Shown: positions 8,481 to 19,021, counted from the first letter of the stretch. The stretch: DNA of 64,000 nucleotides from Microbispora corallina (GCF_016863035.1 NZ_BOOC01000013.1:124001-188000), one strand, 5' to 3'. Numbers and translations: made by a program. Notes: generated by a model not told the origin, from the sequence alone.

Positions 8481-9581
8481 GTGGCGGAGTTCACTGGCTA
8501 CAGTGGCGCCATGAAACACGTGGACCGGCACGACCCTGCGGACAGGGCGTGGGTGTCGGAGGCCGTACAGGCCGTCGAGGCCGACGCGAACCGCAGTTGC
8601 GACACCCATCTCCATGTCTTCCCGCTCCCCTCCCACTGGGGCATCGACCTCTACTTGAAAGACGAGTCGGTGCACCCGACCGGTTCACTCAAGCACCGCC
8701 TCGCCCGCTCCCTCTTCCTGTACGGCCTGGCCAACGGCTGGATCGGGCCCACGACGACGATCATCGAGGCGTCCAGCGGGTCGACGGCCGTCAGTGAGGC
8801 GTACTTCGCCCGCCTGCTCGGCCTGCCGTTCATCGCGGTGATCCCGGCCACGACGTCGCCGGAGAAGCGGGAGATCATCGAGTTCTACGGCGGCAAGTGC
8901 CACCTGGTGGACGACCCGGGAGCGATCTACGAGGAGTCCCACCGCCTGGCCGCCGAGACCGGCGGGCACTACATGGACCAGTTCACCTACGCGGAACGGG
9001 CCACCGACTGGCGCGGCAACAACAACATCGCGGAGAGCATCTTCCAGCAGATGGCCCTCGAACGGCACCCCGACCCGGCGTGGATCGTGGTCGGCGCCGG
9101 GACCGGCGGCACCTCGGCGACCATCGGCCGCTACATCCGGTACCGCCGCCACCGGACCCGCCTGTGCGTGGCCGACCCGGAGGGCTCGGCCTTCTACCCG
9201 TCCTGGGCCTCCGGCGAGGAGCACGCCGGGCGCGGGTCGCGCATCGAGGGCATCGGCCGGCCGCGGGTCGAGCCGTCGTTCCTGCCGACCGTGATCGACC
9301 GGATGACGCTGGTGCCGGACGCGCTGTCGATCGCCGCGATGCACTGGGTCAGGGAGGTCACCCGCCGCGACGTCGGCGGCTCGACCGGCACCAACATCGC
9401 GGCGGCCGTGGCGGTAATCCGCGAGATGCGGGAGAACGGCGAGCGCGGCAGCGTGGTCACGCTCATCTGCGACGGCGGCGAGCGCTACCGGCACACGTAC
9501 GGCGACCAGCGCTGGCTCGACGAGACGGGGATCGACATCGAGCCCCATCTGGCCGATCTACGCCGCTTCCTCGCGGGCTGA
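8481..9581 (+). CDS. cds1: PLP-dependent cysteine synthase-like enzyme, Cds1 type
   Basis: A fold-type II PLP enzyme of 366 residues resembling mycobacterial Cds1 (Rv3684), an L-cysteine desulfhydrase. The PLP lysine is in TGSLKHR (K71 from this start), followed by the substrate loop [12 protein letters not shown] and the phosphate-binding [15 protein letters not shown]. The product set would be sulfide, pyruvate and ammonia from cysteine. GTG 8481 is chosen because GGAG lies 8 bases upstream; ATG 8511, where similarity to the family begins, is an alternative. It is convergent with the iron-binding lipoprotein gene. Cysteine synthase activity cannot be excluded from sequence alone. Confidence 0.88.
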   Translation: MAEFTGYSGAMKHVDRHDPADRAWVSEAVQAVEADANRSCDTHLHVFPLPSHWGIDLYLKDESVHPTGSLKHRLARSLFLYGLANGWIGPTTTIIEASSGSTAVSEAYFARLLGLPFIAVIPATTSPEKREIIEFYGGKCHLVDDPGAIYEESHRLAAETGGHYMDQFTYAERATDWRGNNNIAESIFQQMALERHPDPAWIVVGAGTGGTSATIGRYIRYRRHRTRLCVADPEGSAFYPSWASGEEHAGRGSRIEGIGRPRVEPSFLPTVIDRMTLVPDALSIAAMHWVREVTRRDVGGSTGTNIAAAVAVIREMRENGERGSVVTLICDGGERYRHTYGDQRWLDETGIDIEPHLADLRRFLAG

Positions 9582-9604
9582 CGCCCGGCGCCCTTCCCGA
9601 TGGG

Positions 9605-10597
9605 TCAGGACGGGCGGGCGGGGTCCACGCCGAAGGTCTTCGCCAGGTCGTCGAGGATCGCGTGGGCCCCCTGGATGCCGACCGCCGTCATCCAGGTGAT
9701 GTCCGGCACCTCGTGGATCCTGCCCTTCAGACGCCCCCAGAGCGGGTTGGCCTCGAACCTCTGCTTCACCGGGCCCACCGAGGGGTCGTCGTAGGCCGCC
9801 AGGAAGATGTGGTCGGCGTCCATCTCCGGGATCCGCTCCTCGCTGAGGTTCACGGCGATGGTGTCGGTCGTGGTGGGCTGCCCCTTGGGCCGGACGAGCC
9901 CGGCGTCCTTGAGCACGATGCCGGAGTAGGAGTTCTCCACGTACAGCCGGACGGTCGGCTCCCCGGCGAAGCGGATGATCGAGACGGTCGGCGGGGTTCC
10001 GCCGTTCCCTGCCGCGATCTCCTCGCCGATCGCGGCGGCGCGGTCCTCGTACTCCTTGATCCGCTGTTCGGCCAGGTCCTCCTTGCCGAGCGCCCGGCCG
10101 ACGAGGCGGAGGTTGTCCTTCCACTTCGCGCCGGTCGTCTCGCTGAACACGGTCGGGGCGATCCGGCCGAGCTTGTCGTACAGCGCCTCGTGGCGGACCT
10201 TGGCGCTGAGGATCAGGTCGGGCCGCAGCGCGGCGATCTTCTCCAGGCTCGGCGCCTCCAGCGTCCCGACGGACACCGCCTCACGGGCGTCGTCGAGCAC
10301 GGGGGCGAGGTAGCCGGGCAGCGTGTCCTCAATGGACCGGTAGGTCGTGTAGCCCACGACCGGCGTGTCCAGCGTCAGCGCCGCGTCCACGAAGCTCTGG
10401 TCGAGCGCCACCACCCGCCGGGGCTGCGCCGCGATCTCCGTGGTCCCCATCGCGTGCTGGACCGTCCTGGGGAACCCCGCGGCCGTCGGGGCCGTGCCGC
10501 CCCCGCTCGATGGAGTGCCCGCCGAGCCGCAGGCGGCCAGTCCCCCCGACAGCAACGCCCCGATCAGGGCCGTCACCACGGCACGCCGCATTCTCAT
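9605..10597 (-). CDS. Siderophore-iron ABC transporter, binding lipoprotein
   Basis: A 330-residue FepB/FecB-type periplasmic-binding lipoprotein: signal peptide with lipobox LAAC (Cys23), a Ser/Gly-rich linker, then two lobes joined by a helix. PRRVVALDQSFVDAALTLD and LEKIAALRPDLILS are typical of the family, which presents ferric siderophores to a FecCD permease. It is divergent from the permease-ATPase operon across a 79-bp gap containing an iron box, so all three genes should be repressed together when iron is plentiful. The specific siderophore cannot be read from the sequence. Confidence 0.93.
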   Translation of the reverse strand: MRMRRAVVTALIGALLSGGLAACGSAGTPSSGGGTAPTAAGFPRTVQHAMGTTEIAAQPRRVVALDQSFVDAALTLDTPVVGYTTYRSIEDTLPGYLAPVLDDAREAVSVGTLEAPSLEKIAALRPDLILSAKVRHEALYDKLGRIAPTVFSETTGAKWKDNLRLVGRALGKEDLAEQRIKEYEDRAAAIGEEIAAGNGGTPPTVSIIRFAGEPTVRLYVENSYSGIVLKDAGLVRPKGQPTTTDTIAVNLSEERIPEMDADHIFLAAYDDPSVGPVKQRFEANPLWGRLKGRIHEVPDITWMTAVGIQGAHAILDDLAKTFGVDPARPS

Positions 10598-10624
10598 CCG
10601 ATTTGTCCCTCTCTCTCGCCGCAG

Positions 10625-10643
10625 TTAGGTTAGCCATACCTAA
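10625..10643. promoter_or_regulatory. IdeR/DtxR iron box
   Basis: TTAGGTTAGCCATACCTAA is a 19-bp interrupted palindrome that differs from the DtxR/IdeR consensus at only two or three positions. It lies between the divergent binding-protein and permease genes, 28 bases upstream of one start and 34 of the other, where a repressor would block both promoters. Confidence 0.92.
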
Positions 10644-10676
10644 TAAGAAGTTCACGCTCGGGTCAAGGAGGACCGG

Positions 10677-12872
10677 ATGGCGAGCCGCCGCCTGCGCGTG
10701 CTCCTCACGCTCGGCGCGGCGCTCGTGGTCGCCGCCGGGCTCAGCCTCGCCCTCGGCGCCAAGGCCGTGCCGCCCGGCGACGTGTGGCACGCCCTGTGGT
10801 GGCCCGGCGGCGGCGAGAACGACCTGATCGTGCGCTCGCTGCGGGTGCCGCGGACCGTTCTCGGCGTCCTCGCCGGGGTGGCCCTCGGCATAGCCGGGGC
10901 CCTCATGCAGGGCCACACCCGCAACCCGCTCGCCGACCCCGGCCTGCTCGGGGTGACCCAAGGCGCGGCGTTCGCCATGGTCCTCGGCATCGTCGCGTTC
11001 GGCGTGTCCGGCACCCGGGCCTCCATCTGGCTGGGCGTCGGCGGCGCCCTCGCGGCGAGCGTCGCCGTCTTCGCGATCGGGCTCGCCGCCGGCGGCCGTC
11101 GCGGCGGCTCCCCGCCGCTCACGCTCGCCCTCGCCGGCGCCGCCGTCAGCGCCCTGCTGTACGCGCTGACCTCCGCCCTCGTCCTGCTCGACGAGCAGGC
11201 GATGGACACGTTCCGCTTCTGGCAGGCCGGCTCGCTGGCCGGGCGCGGGGCGGGACCGGCCTGGCAGGTGGCGCCGTTCGTCGCGGCCGGGCTCGTGCTC
11301 GCGCTCGCCAACGCCCGCGGGCTGAACGCGCTGGCCCTGGGAGAGGACGTGGCCCGCTCCCTCGGCCGCAACGTGTGGGCCGTCCGCGTCGTCGGGCTCG
11401 CCGCGGTGACCTCGCTCACGGCCGGCGCGGTCGCCGCCTGCGGCGCCCTCGCGTTCGTCGGGCTCGTCGTCCCCCACCTGGCGCGGGCCCTGTCCGGCCC
11501 CGACCACCGGTGGCTCCTGCCGTACGCGGGACTGCTCGGCGCCGTGCTCCTGCTCGTCGCCGACGTGATCGGGCGGCTCGTCGCGCGGCCCGGGGAGCTC
11601 GCCGTGGGCGTGGTCCTGGCCCTGCTGGGCGCGCCGTTCCTCATCGCCCTCGTCCGCCGGGCCGCGCCCGCCACCGCGCGTTCGGCGGGGCGGGCCCGGG
11701 CGCTCCGGGTCCGTGCCCTCCTTCGTCCGCCGGAGGCCCGTCCCCCGCTCCCCCGCCCCTCCGTCCGGCCGCGCCCTCGCGCGGATCGTCCGGAGATCCG
11801 GCTGCCGGAGGCCAGGGCGTACCGGATCGGCGGGGCGTCGTGGCTGGTCCGGCCGCGGCCGGCGGCCGTGGCGCTGGCCTGCCTGGCCGCCCTGGCCGCG
11901 CTCACCGCGGCCCACCTCGGCCTCGGCGACGTACGGCTGCCGCTCGGCGAGATCCTCCGCGCGCTGGGCGGCGACGGCGGCGCCCACTTCGTGGTGGTGG
12001 ACCTGCGGCTGCCCCGGGTGCTGACCGGCGCGCTCGTCGGGGCCGCCTTCGGGCTCTCCGGGGCGATCACCCAGGCCGTCTCGCGCAACCCGCTGGCCAG
12101 CCCCGACATCCTCGGCGTGACATCCGGCGCGGGCGTCTGCGTGGTGGCGCTGATCGTCGCCACCGGCAGCGCGTACGGCGGGGTGAGCGGAGCGGTGGCG
12201 GACGTCGGCGTCCCCACGGCCGCCGTCGCGGGCGGTCTCGTCGGCGCGGCGGCCGTCCACGCCCTGGCCTGGCGGCGCGGCCTGGACGGCTACCGCCTGG
12301 TCCTGGTCGGGATCGGCGTCGCCGCCGTGTTCACGAACGTCACGCACTGGCTGCTGACGGCCGGCGACGTGAACGACACGGCACGGGCGATGGTGTGGAT
12401 CACCGGCTCGCTCCACGGCCGCGGCTGGGAGCACGTCGTCCCGGTGGCGGTCGCGCTGGCCGTCCTCGTGCCCGTGGCCCTCGGCCTGTCGCGGACGCTG
12501 GCGGCGCTGCGGTTCGGCGACGAGACGGCCCTCGCCCTCGGGGTGCGGCTGGGCCGGGCCCGGGCCGCGCTCCTCCTCGTGGCCGTGCTGCTCGCCGCGG
12601 TCGCCACGGCCTCCGCCGGGCCCATCGCGTTCGTGGCGCTCACGGCGCCCCAGATCGCGTTGCGCGTGGCCAGGACCCCGCACCCGCCGCTGCTCGTCTC
12701 CGCGCTGACCGGCGCCGTGCTGACCGCGGCCGCCGACCTCGTGGCGCGGACGGTCTTCGCCCCCGCCGAGCTCCCGGTCGGCGTGGTCACGGCCGCGCTC
12801 GGCGCCCCGTACCTGATCCACCTGCTGTGGCGCGGATCCGGCCGGCGCGCCGCCGCCCGCACCCTCACCTGA
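10677..12872 (+). CDS. Fused double FecCD permease for ferric siderophore
   Basis: A 731-residue protein holding two complete FecCD-type permease domains, about residues 5-335 and 390-725. Each has the family signature ([18 protein letters not shown] in the first; the second has [18 protein letters not shown]) and the coupling-helix region [15 protein letters not shown] or its counterpart. The halves are joined by about 55 Arg/Pro-rich residues. Two-domain permeases such as FhuB exist, but actinobacterial systems more often use two genes. The fusion replaces the heterodimer and probably imports a hydroxamate or catecholate complex with the adjacent ATPase. AAGGAGG precedes the ATG. Confidence 0.93.
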   Translation: MASRRLRVLLTLGAALVVAAGLSLALGAKAVPPGDVWHALWWPGGGENDLIVRSLRVPRTVLGVLAGVALGIAGALMQGHTRNPLADPGLLGVTQGAAFAMVLGIVAFGVSGTRASIWLGVGGALAASVAVFAIGLAAGGRRGGSPPLTLALAGAAVSALLYALTSALVLLDEQAMDTFRFWQAGSLAGRGAGPAWQVAPFVAAGLVLALANARGLNALALGEDVARSLGRNVWAVRVVGLAAVTSLTAGAVAACGALAFVGLVVPHLARALSGPDHRWLLPYAGLLGAVLLLVADVIGRLVARPGELAVGVVLALLGAPFLIALVRRAAPATARSAGRARALRVRALLRPPEARPPLPRPSVRPRPRADRPEIRLPEARAYRIGGASWLVRPRPAAVALACLAALAALTAAHLGLGDVRLPLGEILRALGGDGGAHFVVVDLRLPRVLTGALVGAAFGLSGAITQAVSRNPLASPDILGVTSGAGVCVVALIVATGSAYGGVSGAVADVGVPTAAVAGGLVGAAAVHALAWRRGLDGYRLVLVGIGVAAVFTNVTHWLLTAGDVNDTARAMVWITGSLHGRGWEHVVPVAVALAVLVPVALGLSRTLAALRFGDETALALGVRLGRARAALLLVAVLLAAVATASAGPIAFVALTAPQIALRVARTPHPPLLVSALTGAVLTAAADLVARTVFAPAELPVGVVTAALGAPYLIHLLWRGSGRRAAARTLT

Positions 12873-12883
12873 TGGAGGCGCCG

Positions 12884-13684
12884 ATGAGGCTCCAGGCCGT
12901 GGACCTACGACTCGGGTACGGCGACCGCACGGTCGTCGACGGGCTCGACCTCGGCATCGAGACGGGCACGGTCACCACGATCATCGGGCCGAACGGCTGC
13001 GGCAAGTCCACCCTGCTGCGGGCGCTCGGACGGCTGCTGCGGCCCTCGGGCGGCCACGTGCTGCTGGACGGCCGGCGGATCGACCGGATGCCGGCCCGGG
13101 AGGTCGCCCGCATCCTGGGCGTGCTCCCCCAGGCCCCGGTCGCCCCCGAGGGGCTGACGGTCGCCGACCTGGTGGCGCGCGGGCGGCACCCCCACCAGAC
13201 GTGGTACCGGCAGTGGTCGAGGGACGACGAGGCGGCCGTCGCCGAGGCGCTGGAGTGGACCGGCATGCGCGACCTGGCCGACCGGCCGGTTGACCAGCTG
13301 TCCGGGGGGCAGCGGCAGCGGGCGTGGATCTCGATGGCGCTCGCCCAGGGGACCGACCTGCTGCTGCTCGACGAGCCCACGACGTTCCTCGACCTGGCTC
13401 ACCAGGTGGAGGTCCTGGAGCTGGTGGGCCGGCTGCACGCCGAGACCGGCACGACGGTCGTGATGGTGCTGCACGACCTGAACCTGGCCGCCCGGTACGC
13501 CCACCGGCTCGTGGCCATGCGGGACGGCCGGGTGGTCGCGGCGGGGCCGCCGGAGGACGTGCTGACCGAGGACCGCGTCCGGGAGGTCTTCGGGCTGGAG
13601 GCCAAGGTCATCGCCGACCCGGTGGCCGGCACCCCCCTGGTCGTCCCCGTTGGCGCGGGCCGGCGCCTGCCCTGGAGCGCCTGA
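12884..13684 (+). CDS. Siderophore-iron ABC transporter ATPase
   Basis: A 266-residue FecE/FepC-type ATPase: Walker A GPNGCGKS at 35-42, signature LSGGQ at 139-143, Walker B LLLLDEP at about 159-165 and the switch histidine in VLHDLN near 197. It supplies energy for the fused permease immediately upstream. The ATG at 12884 is preferred over one at 12872 because GGAGG, overlapping the permease stop codon, lies 5 bases before it; this gives tight translational linkage. The gene ends the iron operon, followed by a hairpin shared with convergent ftsY. Confidence 0.94.
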   Translation: MRLQAVDLRLGYGDRTVVDGLDLGIETGTVTTIIGPNGCGKSTLLRALGRLLRPSGGHVLLDGRRIDRMPAREVARILGVLPQAPVAPEGLTVADLVARGRHPHQTWYRQWSRDDEAAVAEALEWTGMRDLADRPVDQLSGGQRQRAWISMALAQGTDLLLLDEPTTFLDLAHQVEVLELVGRLHAETGTTVVMVLHDLNLAARYAHRLVAMRDGRVVAAGPPEDVLTEDRVREVFGLEAKVIADPVAGTPLVVPVGAGRRLPWSA

Positions 13685-13706
13685 ACGCGGCCCGGGTCGC
13701 AGAACG

Positions 13707-13740
13707 CACCGGACCGAGGGGCGAGGCCCCCGGCCCGGTG
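13707..13740. terminator. Imperfect hairpin between convergent iron operon and ftsY
   Basis: CACCGGACCGAGGGG can pair with GCCCCCGGCCCGGTG with two mismatches, leaving a small loop. Its position just after two convergent stop codons supports a bidirectional terminator, though the stem is imperfect. Confidence 0.5.
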
Positions 13741-13747
13741 CGGTGGA

Positions 13748-14920
13748 TCAGTCGCCGATCAGGGCGTCGACGAACACCTCGGGGTCGAACGGCGCGAGGT
13801 CGTCCGGCCCCTCGCCCAGCCCCACGAGCTTGACCGGCACGCCGAGCTCGCGCTGGACGGAGATCACGATGCCGCCCTTGGCGGTGCCGTCCAGCTTGGT
13901 CAGCGCGATGCCGGTGACGTTGACCACCTCGGCGAACACCTGCGCCTGGCGCATGCCGTTCTGGCCGGTGGTGGCGTCGAGGACGAGCAGCACCTCGTCG
14001 ACCGCCGCCCGCTTCTCGATGACCCGCTTGACCTTGCCGAGCTCGTCCATCAGGCCGGTCTTCGTGTGGAGCCGGCCGGCCGTGTCGATGATCACGGTGT
14101 CGGCCTTGTCCTCGATGCCCCTGGCCACGGCGTCGAAGGCGACGGACGCCGGGTCGCCGCCCTCGGGTCCGCGTACGACGCTCGCGCCGACGCGGTCGCC
14201 CCAGGTCTGGAGCTGGTCGGTCGCCGCCGCGCGGAAGGTGTCGGCGGCCCCCAGCACGACCGTGCGGCCGTCGCCGACGAGCACCCGGGCGAGCTTGCCC
14301 GACGTGGTCGTCTTGCCGGTGCCGTTGACGCCCACGACGAGGACGACGGCGGGACGCTCCCCCGTCGGCGCCGTGTGGAGCGTGCGGTCGAGGTCGGGCG
14401 CGACCTGGGCCAGCAGCTCCTCGCGGAGCAGCCTGCGGACCTCGTCGGGCGTGCGGCTGCCGAGGACCTTCACCTTGGTGCGCAGGTCTTCGACCATGGC
14501 ACGGGTCGGGGCCACGCCGACGTCGGCCGTGATGAGGATCTCCTCGATCTCGTCCCAGACGTCGTCGTCGAGCCGGTCACGGGAGAGCAGTTCCAGCAGG
14601 CCGCGGCCGAGGACGTTCTGCGAGCGGGCCAGGCGGCCGCGCAGCCGGACCATGCGGCCGGCGGACGGCGGAGGGACCTCGATCGGAGGAGCCTTGACCA
14701 GCTCCTCGACGGGAGGCGGCAGCGTGGTCGTCGTGCCGCCGTCCTCCTCACCCAGACCGGCCGTCGTGCCGGGCTCGGTGATGACGGGGGCGGGCGGCTC
14801 CGGCGGGGCCTGGACGGGGGGGAGGTCCTTGGCTTTGGGCCGGAACAGCAGGAACAGGCCACCCACCGCCAGCACGGCGGCGATGGCCACGATCACGATG
14901 ATGCCGATGTAACCGTCCAC
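13748..14920 (-). CDS. ftsY: Signal recognition particle receptor FtsY
   Basis: About 390 residues: an N-terminal membrane span (GIIVIVAIAAVLAVGGLFLL), a Pro/Glu-rich linker, and the SRP-GTPase NG domain with GVNGTGKTTT (G1), DTFRAAA, DTAGR (G3), TKLDG (G4) and the closing GLGEGPDDLAPF. It docks ribosome-SRP complexes at the membrane for co-translational insertion. GTG 14920 was chosen because residues upstream of it do not resemble the family; its ribosome site is weak (GGGAA about 9 bases upstream). It lies 59 bases downstream of smc and is probably co-transcribed, the usual actinobacterial order. Confidence 0.95.
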   Translation of the reverse strand: MDGYIGIIVIVAIAAVLAVGGLFLLFRPKAKDLPPVQAPPEPPAPVITEPGTTAGLGEEDGGTTTTLPPPVEELVKAPPIEVPPPSAGRMVRLRGRLARSQNVLGRGLLELLSRDRLDDDVWDEIEEILITADVGVAPTRAMVEDLRTKVKVLGSRTPDEVRRLLREELLAQVAPDLDRTLHTAPTGERPAVVLVVGVNGTGKTTTSGKLARVLVGDGRTVVLGAADTFRAAATDQLQTWGDRVGASVVRGPEGGDPASVAFDAVARGIEDKADTVIIDTAGRLHTKTGLMDELGKVKRVIEKRAAVDEVLLVLDATTGQNGMRQAQVFAEVVNVTGIALTKLDGTAKGGIVISVQRELGVPVKLVGLGEGPDDLAPFDPEVFVDALIGD

Positions 14921-14979
14921 ATATGAAGTTTCCCAGACCCCCCGGTGTGCTCCGTTCAGGCACACACCGCCCGGGGAGG

Positions 14980-17900
14980 CTACGTGCGCAGGCGCTGGCT
15001 CACGACCTGGGTGACGCCGTCGCCGCGCATGGACACGCCGTACAGGGCGTCGGCGATCTCCATGGTGCGCTTCTGGTGGGTGATGACGATGAGCTGGGAG
15101 CTCTGCCGCAGCTCCTCGAACAGGGTGAGCAGCCGCTGCGTGTTGGTGTCGTCGAGGGCGGCCTCGACCTCGTCCATCACGTAGAACGGCGACGGGCGGG
15201 CCTTGAAGATGGAGATCAGGAACGCGACCGCCGTCAGCGACCGCTCGCCGCCGGACAGCAGCGACAGCCGCTTGACCTTCTTGCCGGGCGGCCGGGCCTC
15301 GACCTCGACGCCGGTCGTCAGCATGTCCTCGGGGTCGGTCAGCAGCAGCCGTCCCTCGCCGCCGGGGAAGACCCGCTGGAAGATCTGGGCGAACTCGCGG
15401 GCGACGTCCTCGTACGCCGCCGCGAACACCTGCTCGACCCGGTCGTCGACCTCCTTCACCACCAGCAGCAGGTCGCGCCGGGTCTTCTTGAGGTCCTCGA
15501 GCTGCGAGGTGAGGAACGCGTGGCGCTCCTCCAGGGCGGCGAACTCCTCCAGCGCGAGCGGGTTGACCTTGCCGAGCTGGTTCATCTGGCGCTCGGCCGC
15601 CCTGGCCCGCTTCTCCTGCTCCTCCCGCACGTACGGCACGGGCGGCTCGCCGGGGACCGGCGCGGCCGGGCCGTACTCGGAGATGAGGGGCTCCAGGTCG
15701 ACGCCGTACTCCTCCAGGGCCCGCTGCTCCAGCTGCTCCAGGCGCAGCCGGCGCTCGGTCCTGGCCATCTCGCTGCCGTGCACGCGGTTGACGAGGGCGT
15801 CCAGCTCGGTGGTCAGCTCGCGGACCCGCAGCCGTACGCGCTTGAGCTCGGCGTCGATCTCGCCGCGCGCCCGCTCGGCCTCGTCGCGCTCCTGGGCGGC
15901 GAGGGCGAGTGACCCCTCCAGCGCCTGGAGCGCGGTCCTGGCGCCCTGCACGGCCGCGCCGGCCACCTCGGCCTGCCGGCGGCGGCGCTCACGCTGGGCG
16001 GCCGCCCTGGCACGGTCGTCCCGCTCCCGCCGGGCCGCCCGCAGCAGGCCGTCGGCCCGGCCCGCGATGCCCCTGACCCGCTCCTCCGCCGTACGGACCG
16101 TGAGCCTTGCCTCGATCTCGGCCTGGCGGGTGACCCCGAGAGCGGAGGCCAGCTCGTCACGGGTGTCGGTGGTGGGCTCGGCCTCCAGCTCCGCGGCGTA
16201 CTCGGCCTCGGCCAGTTGCTCCTCCAGCTCCACGACGCCCGCCTGGGCCGCCTCCCGCGCCTCCTCTGCGTCCTGCACGGACCTGGCGAGCCGGGCGGCC
16301 TCGTCCTGGGCCGCCTTGACGGCCGCCTCCAGGCGGGCGAGCTGCTTGGCCGCGGCGGCCGCCTTCTGGTCGGCGTCCCGCTGGCGGGCCCGCACCCGAT
16401 CGAGCACGGCCTGGGCGGCGTCGAGCCCGTTCTGGGCCGCGTTGACGCCGCCCTGGGCGGAGCTGACGCCGTTCTGGGCCTCGGTGACCCGGCCCTGCGC
16501 CTCCTCGACCGCCAGCTGGCACTCCCGCTCGGCCGCCGCGGCCTCGGCCAGCGCCTCGGCGTGCCGCGCCGCCCCCTCGCGGGCGGTCGCGAGGTCGCCG
16601 GCGGCCTCGTCGAGGGCGGCCCGCATCTGCAGCAGCGAGGTGGCGCCGCCGGAGCCGCCCCGGGCCGCGTGGACGCCGAGGACGTCGCCCGCCCGCGTCA
16701 CGGCCCGCAGCCCGGGGTCGGCGTCGACGACCTTCCGCGCCGTGAGCAGGTCGGCGACGACGAGCACGTCACCGAGGAGGGCGTCGACCGCCGGGCGGAG
16801 CCCGTCGGGGGCGGTCACCAGGTCGGCCGCCCACTCGGCGCCCGCGACGGGGAGGTCGGGCCGTTCCGGCCGGTCACGGCGGTCGGCCCCGATGAGGAGG
16901 GCGGCCCGGCCCCCGTCGTGCTCCCGCAGGTGCTCCATGGCCGCCACGGCGGCGTTCAGCGAGTCGACGGCGACCCCGTCCACAGAGAGGACGGCGGCGA
17001 TCGCGGCCTCGGCCCCGGGCCGCACGGTCAGCAGGGTGGCGACGGGGCCGAGCACCCCGGACAGTCCCGCGCCCAGCAGGGCGGCGGCGCCGTCCACACC
17101 GCTCGCCAGGCTCATCTCCAGCGCCTCGCAGCGGGCCTGGAGGGCGGCCACCGCACGCTGCGACTCCTGGTCGGCGGCGCGCGCCGCGGCCACCGCCGAC
17201 CTGGCCGCCGCCAGCGCGTCCCTTGGCGCGGCGAGGGCGGCGCGCGTCTCCCGCACCACGGCCTCGGCCTGCCCGGCCACGGCCCTGGCCTCCTCCACGG
17301 CGGCCCGGGCCACGTCCACGCCCTCCTGGGCCGACTCCAGCTCGGCGGCGAGCTCCGGATCGGCCTCCGGCCCGCCGACCTCCTGCGCGTCGAGGTCGGC
17401 CTGGGCGCGCTCGGCGCGCCGCAGGGCGTCGTCCACGGCTTTGGTGAGACGCCCGATCTCCTCGCCGGCGGCGCGGGCCCGGCTGCGGCCCGACTCGACC
17501 TGGCCGCGCAGCCGGGCGAGGGCCTCCCGGCGGTCGGCCGCGGCCCGGGCGGCGGCGGCCAGGCGGCGCTCCTCGGTCGCGAGCGCGTCCTCGGCCTCGC
17601 CCCTGATCTCGACGGCGGCGGCGAGCCGGTCGCGCGCCTCGTCGAGCTCCTCGGACAGCACCCGCTCCTGCTCGCGGACCTCGGCGGCCTCCCGTTCCAG
17701 GTCCTCCGGGTCGCGGCCGCGGCGCTCGATCGCGGCGGCGTCGGCGGCGTGCCGCTGCCGCTCGGCGGCCAGGCTCTCCACGCCGCGCAGCCGCTCCCGT
17801 AGCGCCGACAGGCGGTAGAACGTCTCCTGCGCGGCCTTGAGGCGTGGCTGGGCCTCGTTCTCGGCGGCCTCCAGCTCGGCCTCCCGCCGCTGGCCCTCGG

Positions 17901-18687
17901 CGAGCTCGCCCTCGACCTGCGTCCTGCGGGCCTGTACGGCCGCCTCGTCGGCCTCCTCCCGCTGCAGCGTGTCGCGTAAGGTCACCACGTCGTCGGCGAG
18001 CAGGCGCAGCCGCGCGTCGCGCAGGTCCGCCTGGATGACGGCCGCCTTCCTGGCGATCTCCGCCTGGCGGCCGAGGGGTTTGAGCTGACGGCGTAATTCG
18101 GTGACGAGGTCCTGGACGCGGGTCAGGTTGGCCTGCATCGCGTCGAGCTTGCGGAGCGCCTTCTCCTTGCGCTTGCGGTGCTTGAGGACTCCGGCGGCCT
18201 CCTCGATGAAGGCCCGGCGCTCCTCGGGCCCGGCGTGCAGGACCTGGTCGAGCTGGCCCTGGCCGACGATGACGTGCATCTCCCGGCCGATGCCGGAGTC
18301 CGACAGCAGCTCCTGGATGTCCAGCAGGCGGCAGGTGTCGCCGTTGATGGCGTACTCGCTCTGGCCCGACCGGAACATGAGGCGGCTGATCGTCACCTCG
18401 GTGTAGTCGATGGGCAGCGCGCCGTCGGTGTTGTCGATCGTGAGCGTGACCTCGGCCCGGCCGAGCGGCGGGCGGCTCGAGGTGCCCGCGAAGATCACGT
18501 CCTCCATCTTGCCGCCGCGCAGCGACTTGGCGCTGTGCTCGCCCATGACCCAGGCGAGGGCGTCGACGACGTTGGACTTGCCGGAGCCGTTGGGGCCGAC
18601 GACCGCGGTGATGCCGGGCTCGAAGCGCAGCGTGGTCGCTGAGGCGAAGGACTTGAAGCCGCGCAGGGTGAGCGTCTTCAGGTACAC
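14980..18687 (-). CDS. smc: Chromosome segregation ATPase SMC
   Basis: A full-length SMC protein of 1235 residues. Walker A GPNGSGKSN is at about 31-39, followed by a long coiled coil, the hinge near residues 505-670, a return coil, and the C-terminal head with LSGGERSLTA and the Walker B region FYVMDEVEAALDD. Coiled-coil arms are Ala/Glu/Arg-rich and repetitive. SMC forms the condensin ring with ScpA and ScpB, which are not in this window. GGGAGG precedes the GTG start. It precedes ftsY in the same orientation. Confidence 0.97.
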   Translation of the reverse strand: MYLKTLTLRGFKSFASATTLRFEPGITAVVGPNGSGKSNVVDALAWVMGEHSAKSLRGGKMEDVIFAGTSSRPPLGRAEVTLTIDNTDGALPIDYTEVTISRLMFRSGQSEYAINGDTCRLLDIQELLSDSGIGREMHVIVGQGQLDQVLHAGPEERRAFIEEAAGVLKHRKRKEKALRKLDAMQANLTRVQDLVTELRRQLKPLGRQAEIARKAAVIQADLRDARLRLLADDVVTLRDTLQREEADEAAVQARRTQVEGELAEGQRREAELEAAENEAQPRLKAAQETFYRLSALRERLRGVESLAAERQRHAADAAAIERRGRDPEDLEREAAEVREQERVLSEELDEARDRLAAAVEIRGEAEDALATEERRLAAAARAAADRREALARLRGQVESGRSRARAAGEEIGRLTKAVDDALRRAERAQADLDAQEVGGPEADPELAAELESAQEGVDVARAAVEEARAVAGQAEAVVRETRAALAAPRDALAAARSAVAAARAADQESQRAVAALQARCEALEMSLASGVDGAAALLGAGLSGVLGPVATLLTVRPGAEAAIAAVLSVDGVAVDSLNAAVAAMEHLREHDGGRAALLIGADRRDRPERPDLPVAGAEWAADLVTAPDGLRPAVDALLGDVLVVADLLTARKVVDADPGLRAVTRAGDVLGVHAARGGSGGATSLLQMRAALDEAAGDLATAREGAARHAEALAEAAAAERECQLAVEEAQGRVTEAQNGVSSAQGGVNAAQNGLDAAQAVLDRVRARQRDADQKAAAAAKQLARLEAAVKAAQDEAARLARSVQDAEEAREAAQAGVVELEEQLAEAEYAAELEAEPTTDTRDELASALGVTRQAEIEARLTVRTAEERVRGIAGRADGLLRAARRERDDRARAAAQRERRRRQAEVAGAAVQGARTALQALEGSLALAAQERDEAERARGEIDAELKRVRLRVRELTTELDALVNRVHGSEMARTERRLRLEQLEQRALEEYGVDLEPLISEYGPAAPVPGEPPVPYVREEQEKRARAAERQMNQLGKVNPLALEEFAALEERHAFLTSQLEDLKKTRRDLLLVVKEVDDRVEQVFAAAYEDVAREFAQIFQRVFPGGEGRLLLTDPEDMLTTGVEVEARPPGKKVKRLSLLSGGERSLTAVAFLISIFKARPSPFYVMDEVEAALDDTNTQRLLTLFEELRQSSQLIVITHQKRTMEIADALYGVSMRGDGVTQVVSQRLRT

Positions 18688-19021
18688 CTCAGCCCCCTCC
18701 CACCGTCGGCGCTTTCGGGAAGACTACCGGTCTCCGGGGAACGGGTGGCCGCTTACGACGCGACCGCGGGTACGGACGAGCCCCGGACGGCTCGGGAGAG
18801 CCTCCGGACGGGACCGTGGAGCGATCATCGCGCGTCGAGGGAGGGCGGTGAAGACCGGGGTTCGCAGTGCCATTGCAGGATCCGACGATCCGTGCAACTC
18901 TACTCGAAATGGACTTTACGGGCACTCAACGCGCGGATGAATGGCTCGGGAACAAGGGGGAAATGGCAAGGGACGCCTTTGCGGGGCGTCCCTACAATCC
19001 TTTTCGTGTCCCCAGCCGGTC
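18688..19021. other. Non-coding gap upstream of smc
   Basis: This 334-bp gap contains no convincing gene. It holds the smc promoter region and the hairpin at 18969-18993. An open frame on the plus strand (18867-19049) has much lower third-position GC than real genes here and runs through the hairpin, so it was not accepted. Confidence 0.6.
18969..18993. terminator. Hairpin terminator downstream of the small coiled-coil gene
   Basis: GGGACGCC and GGCGTCCC form an 8-bp stem, extended by one A-T pair, around TTTGCGG. CCTTTTCG follows on the plus strand and a weaker T run on the minus strand. It probably ends the minus-strand coiled-coil transcript 28 bases past its stop. Confidence 0.65.

Noticed and set aside
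10329-12821. 830-codon minus-strand frame over the permease
   Set aside because: Low-complexity mirror of the permease with no domains; the plus-strand permease has full family signatures.
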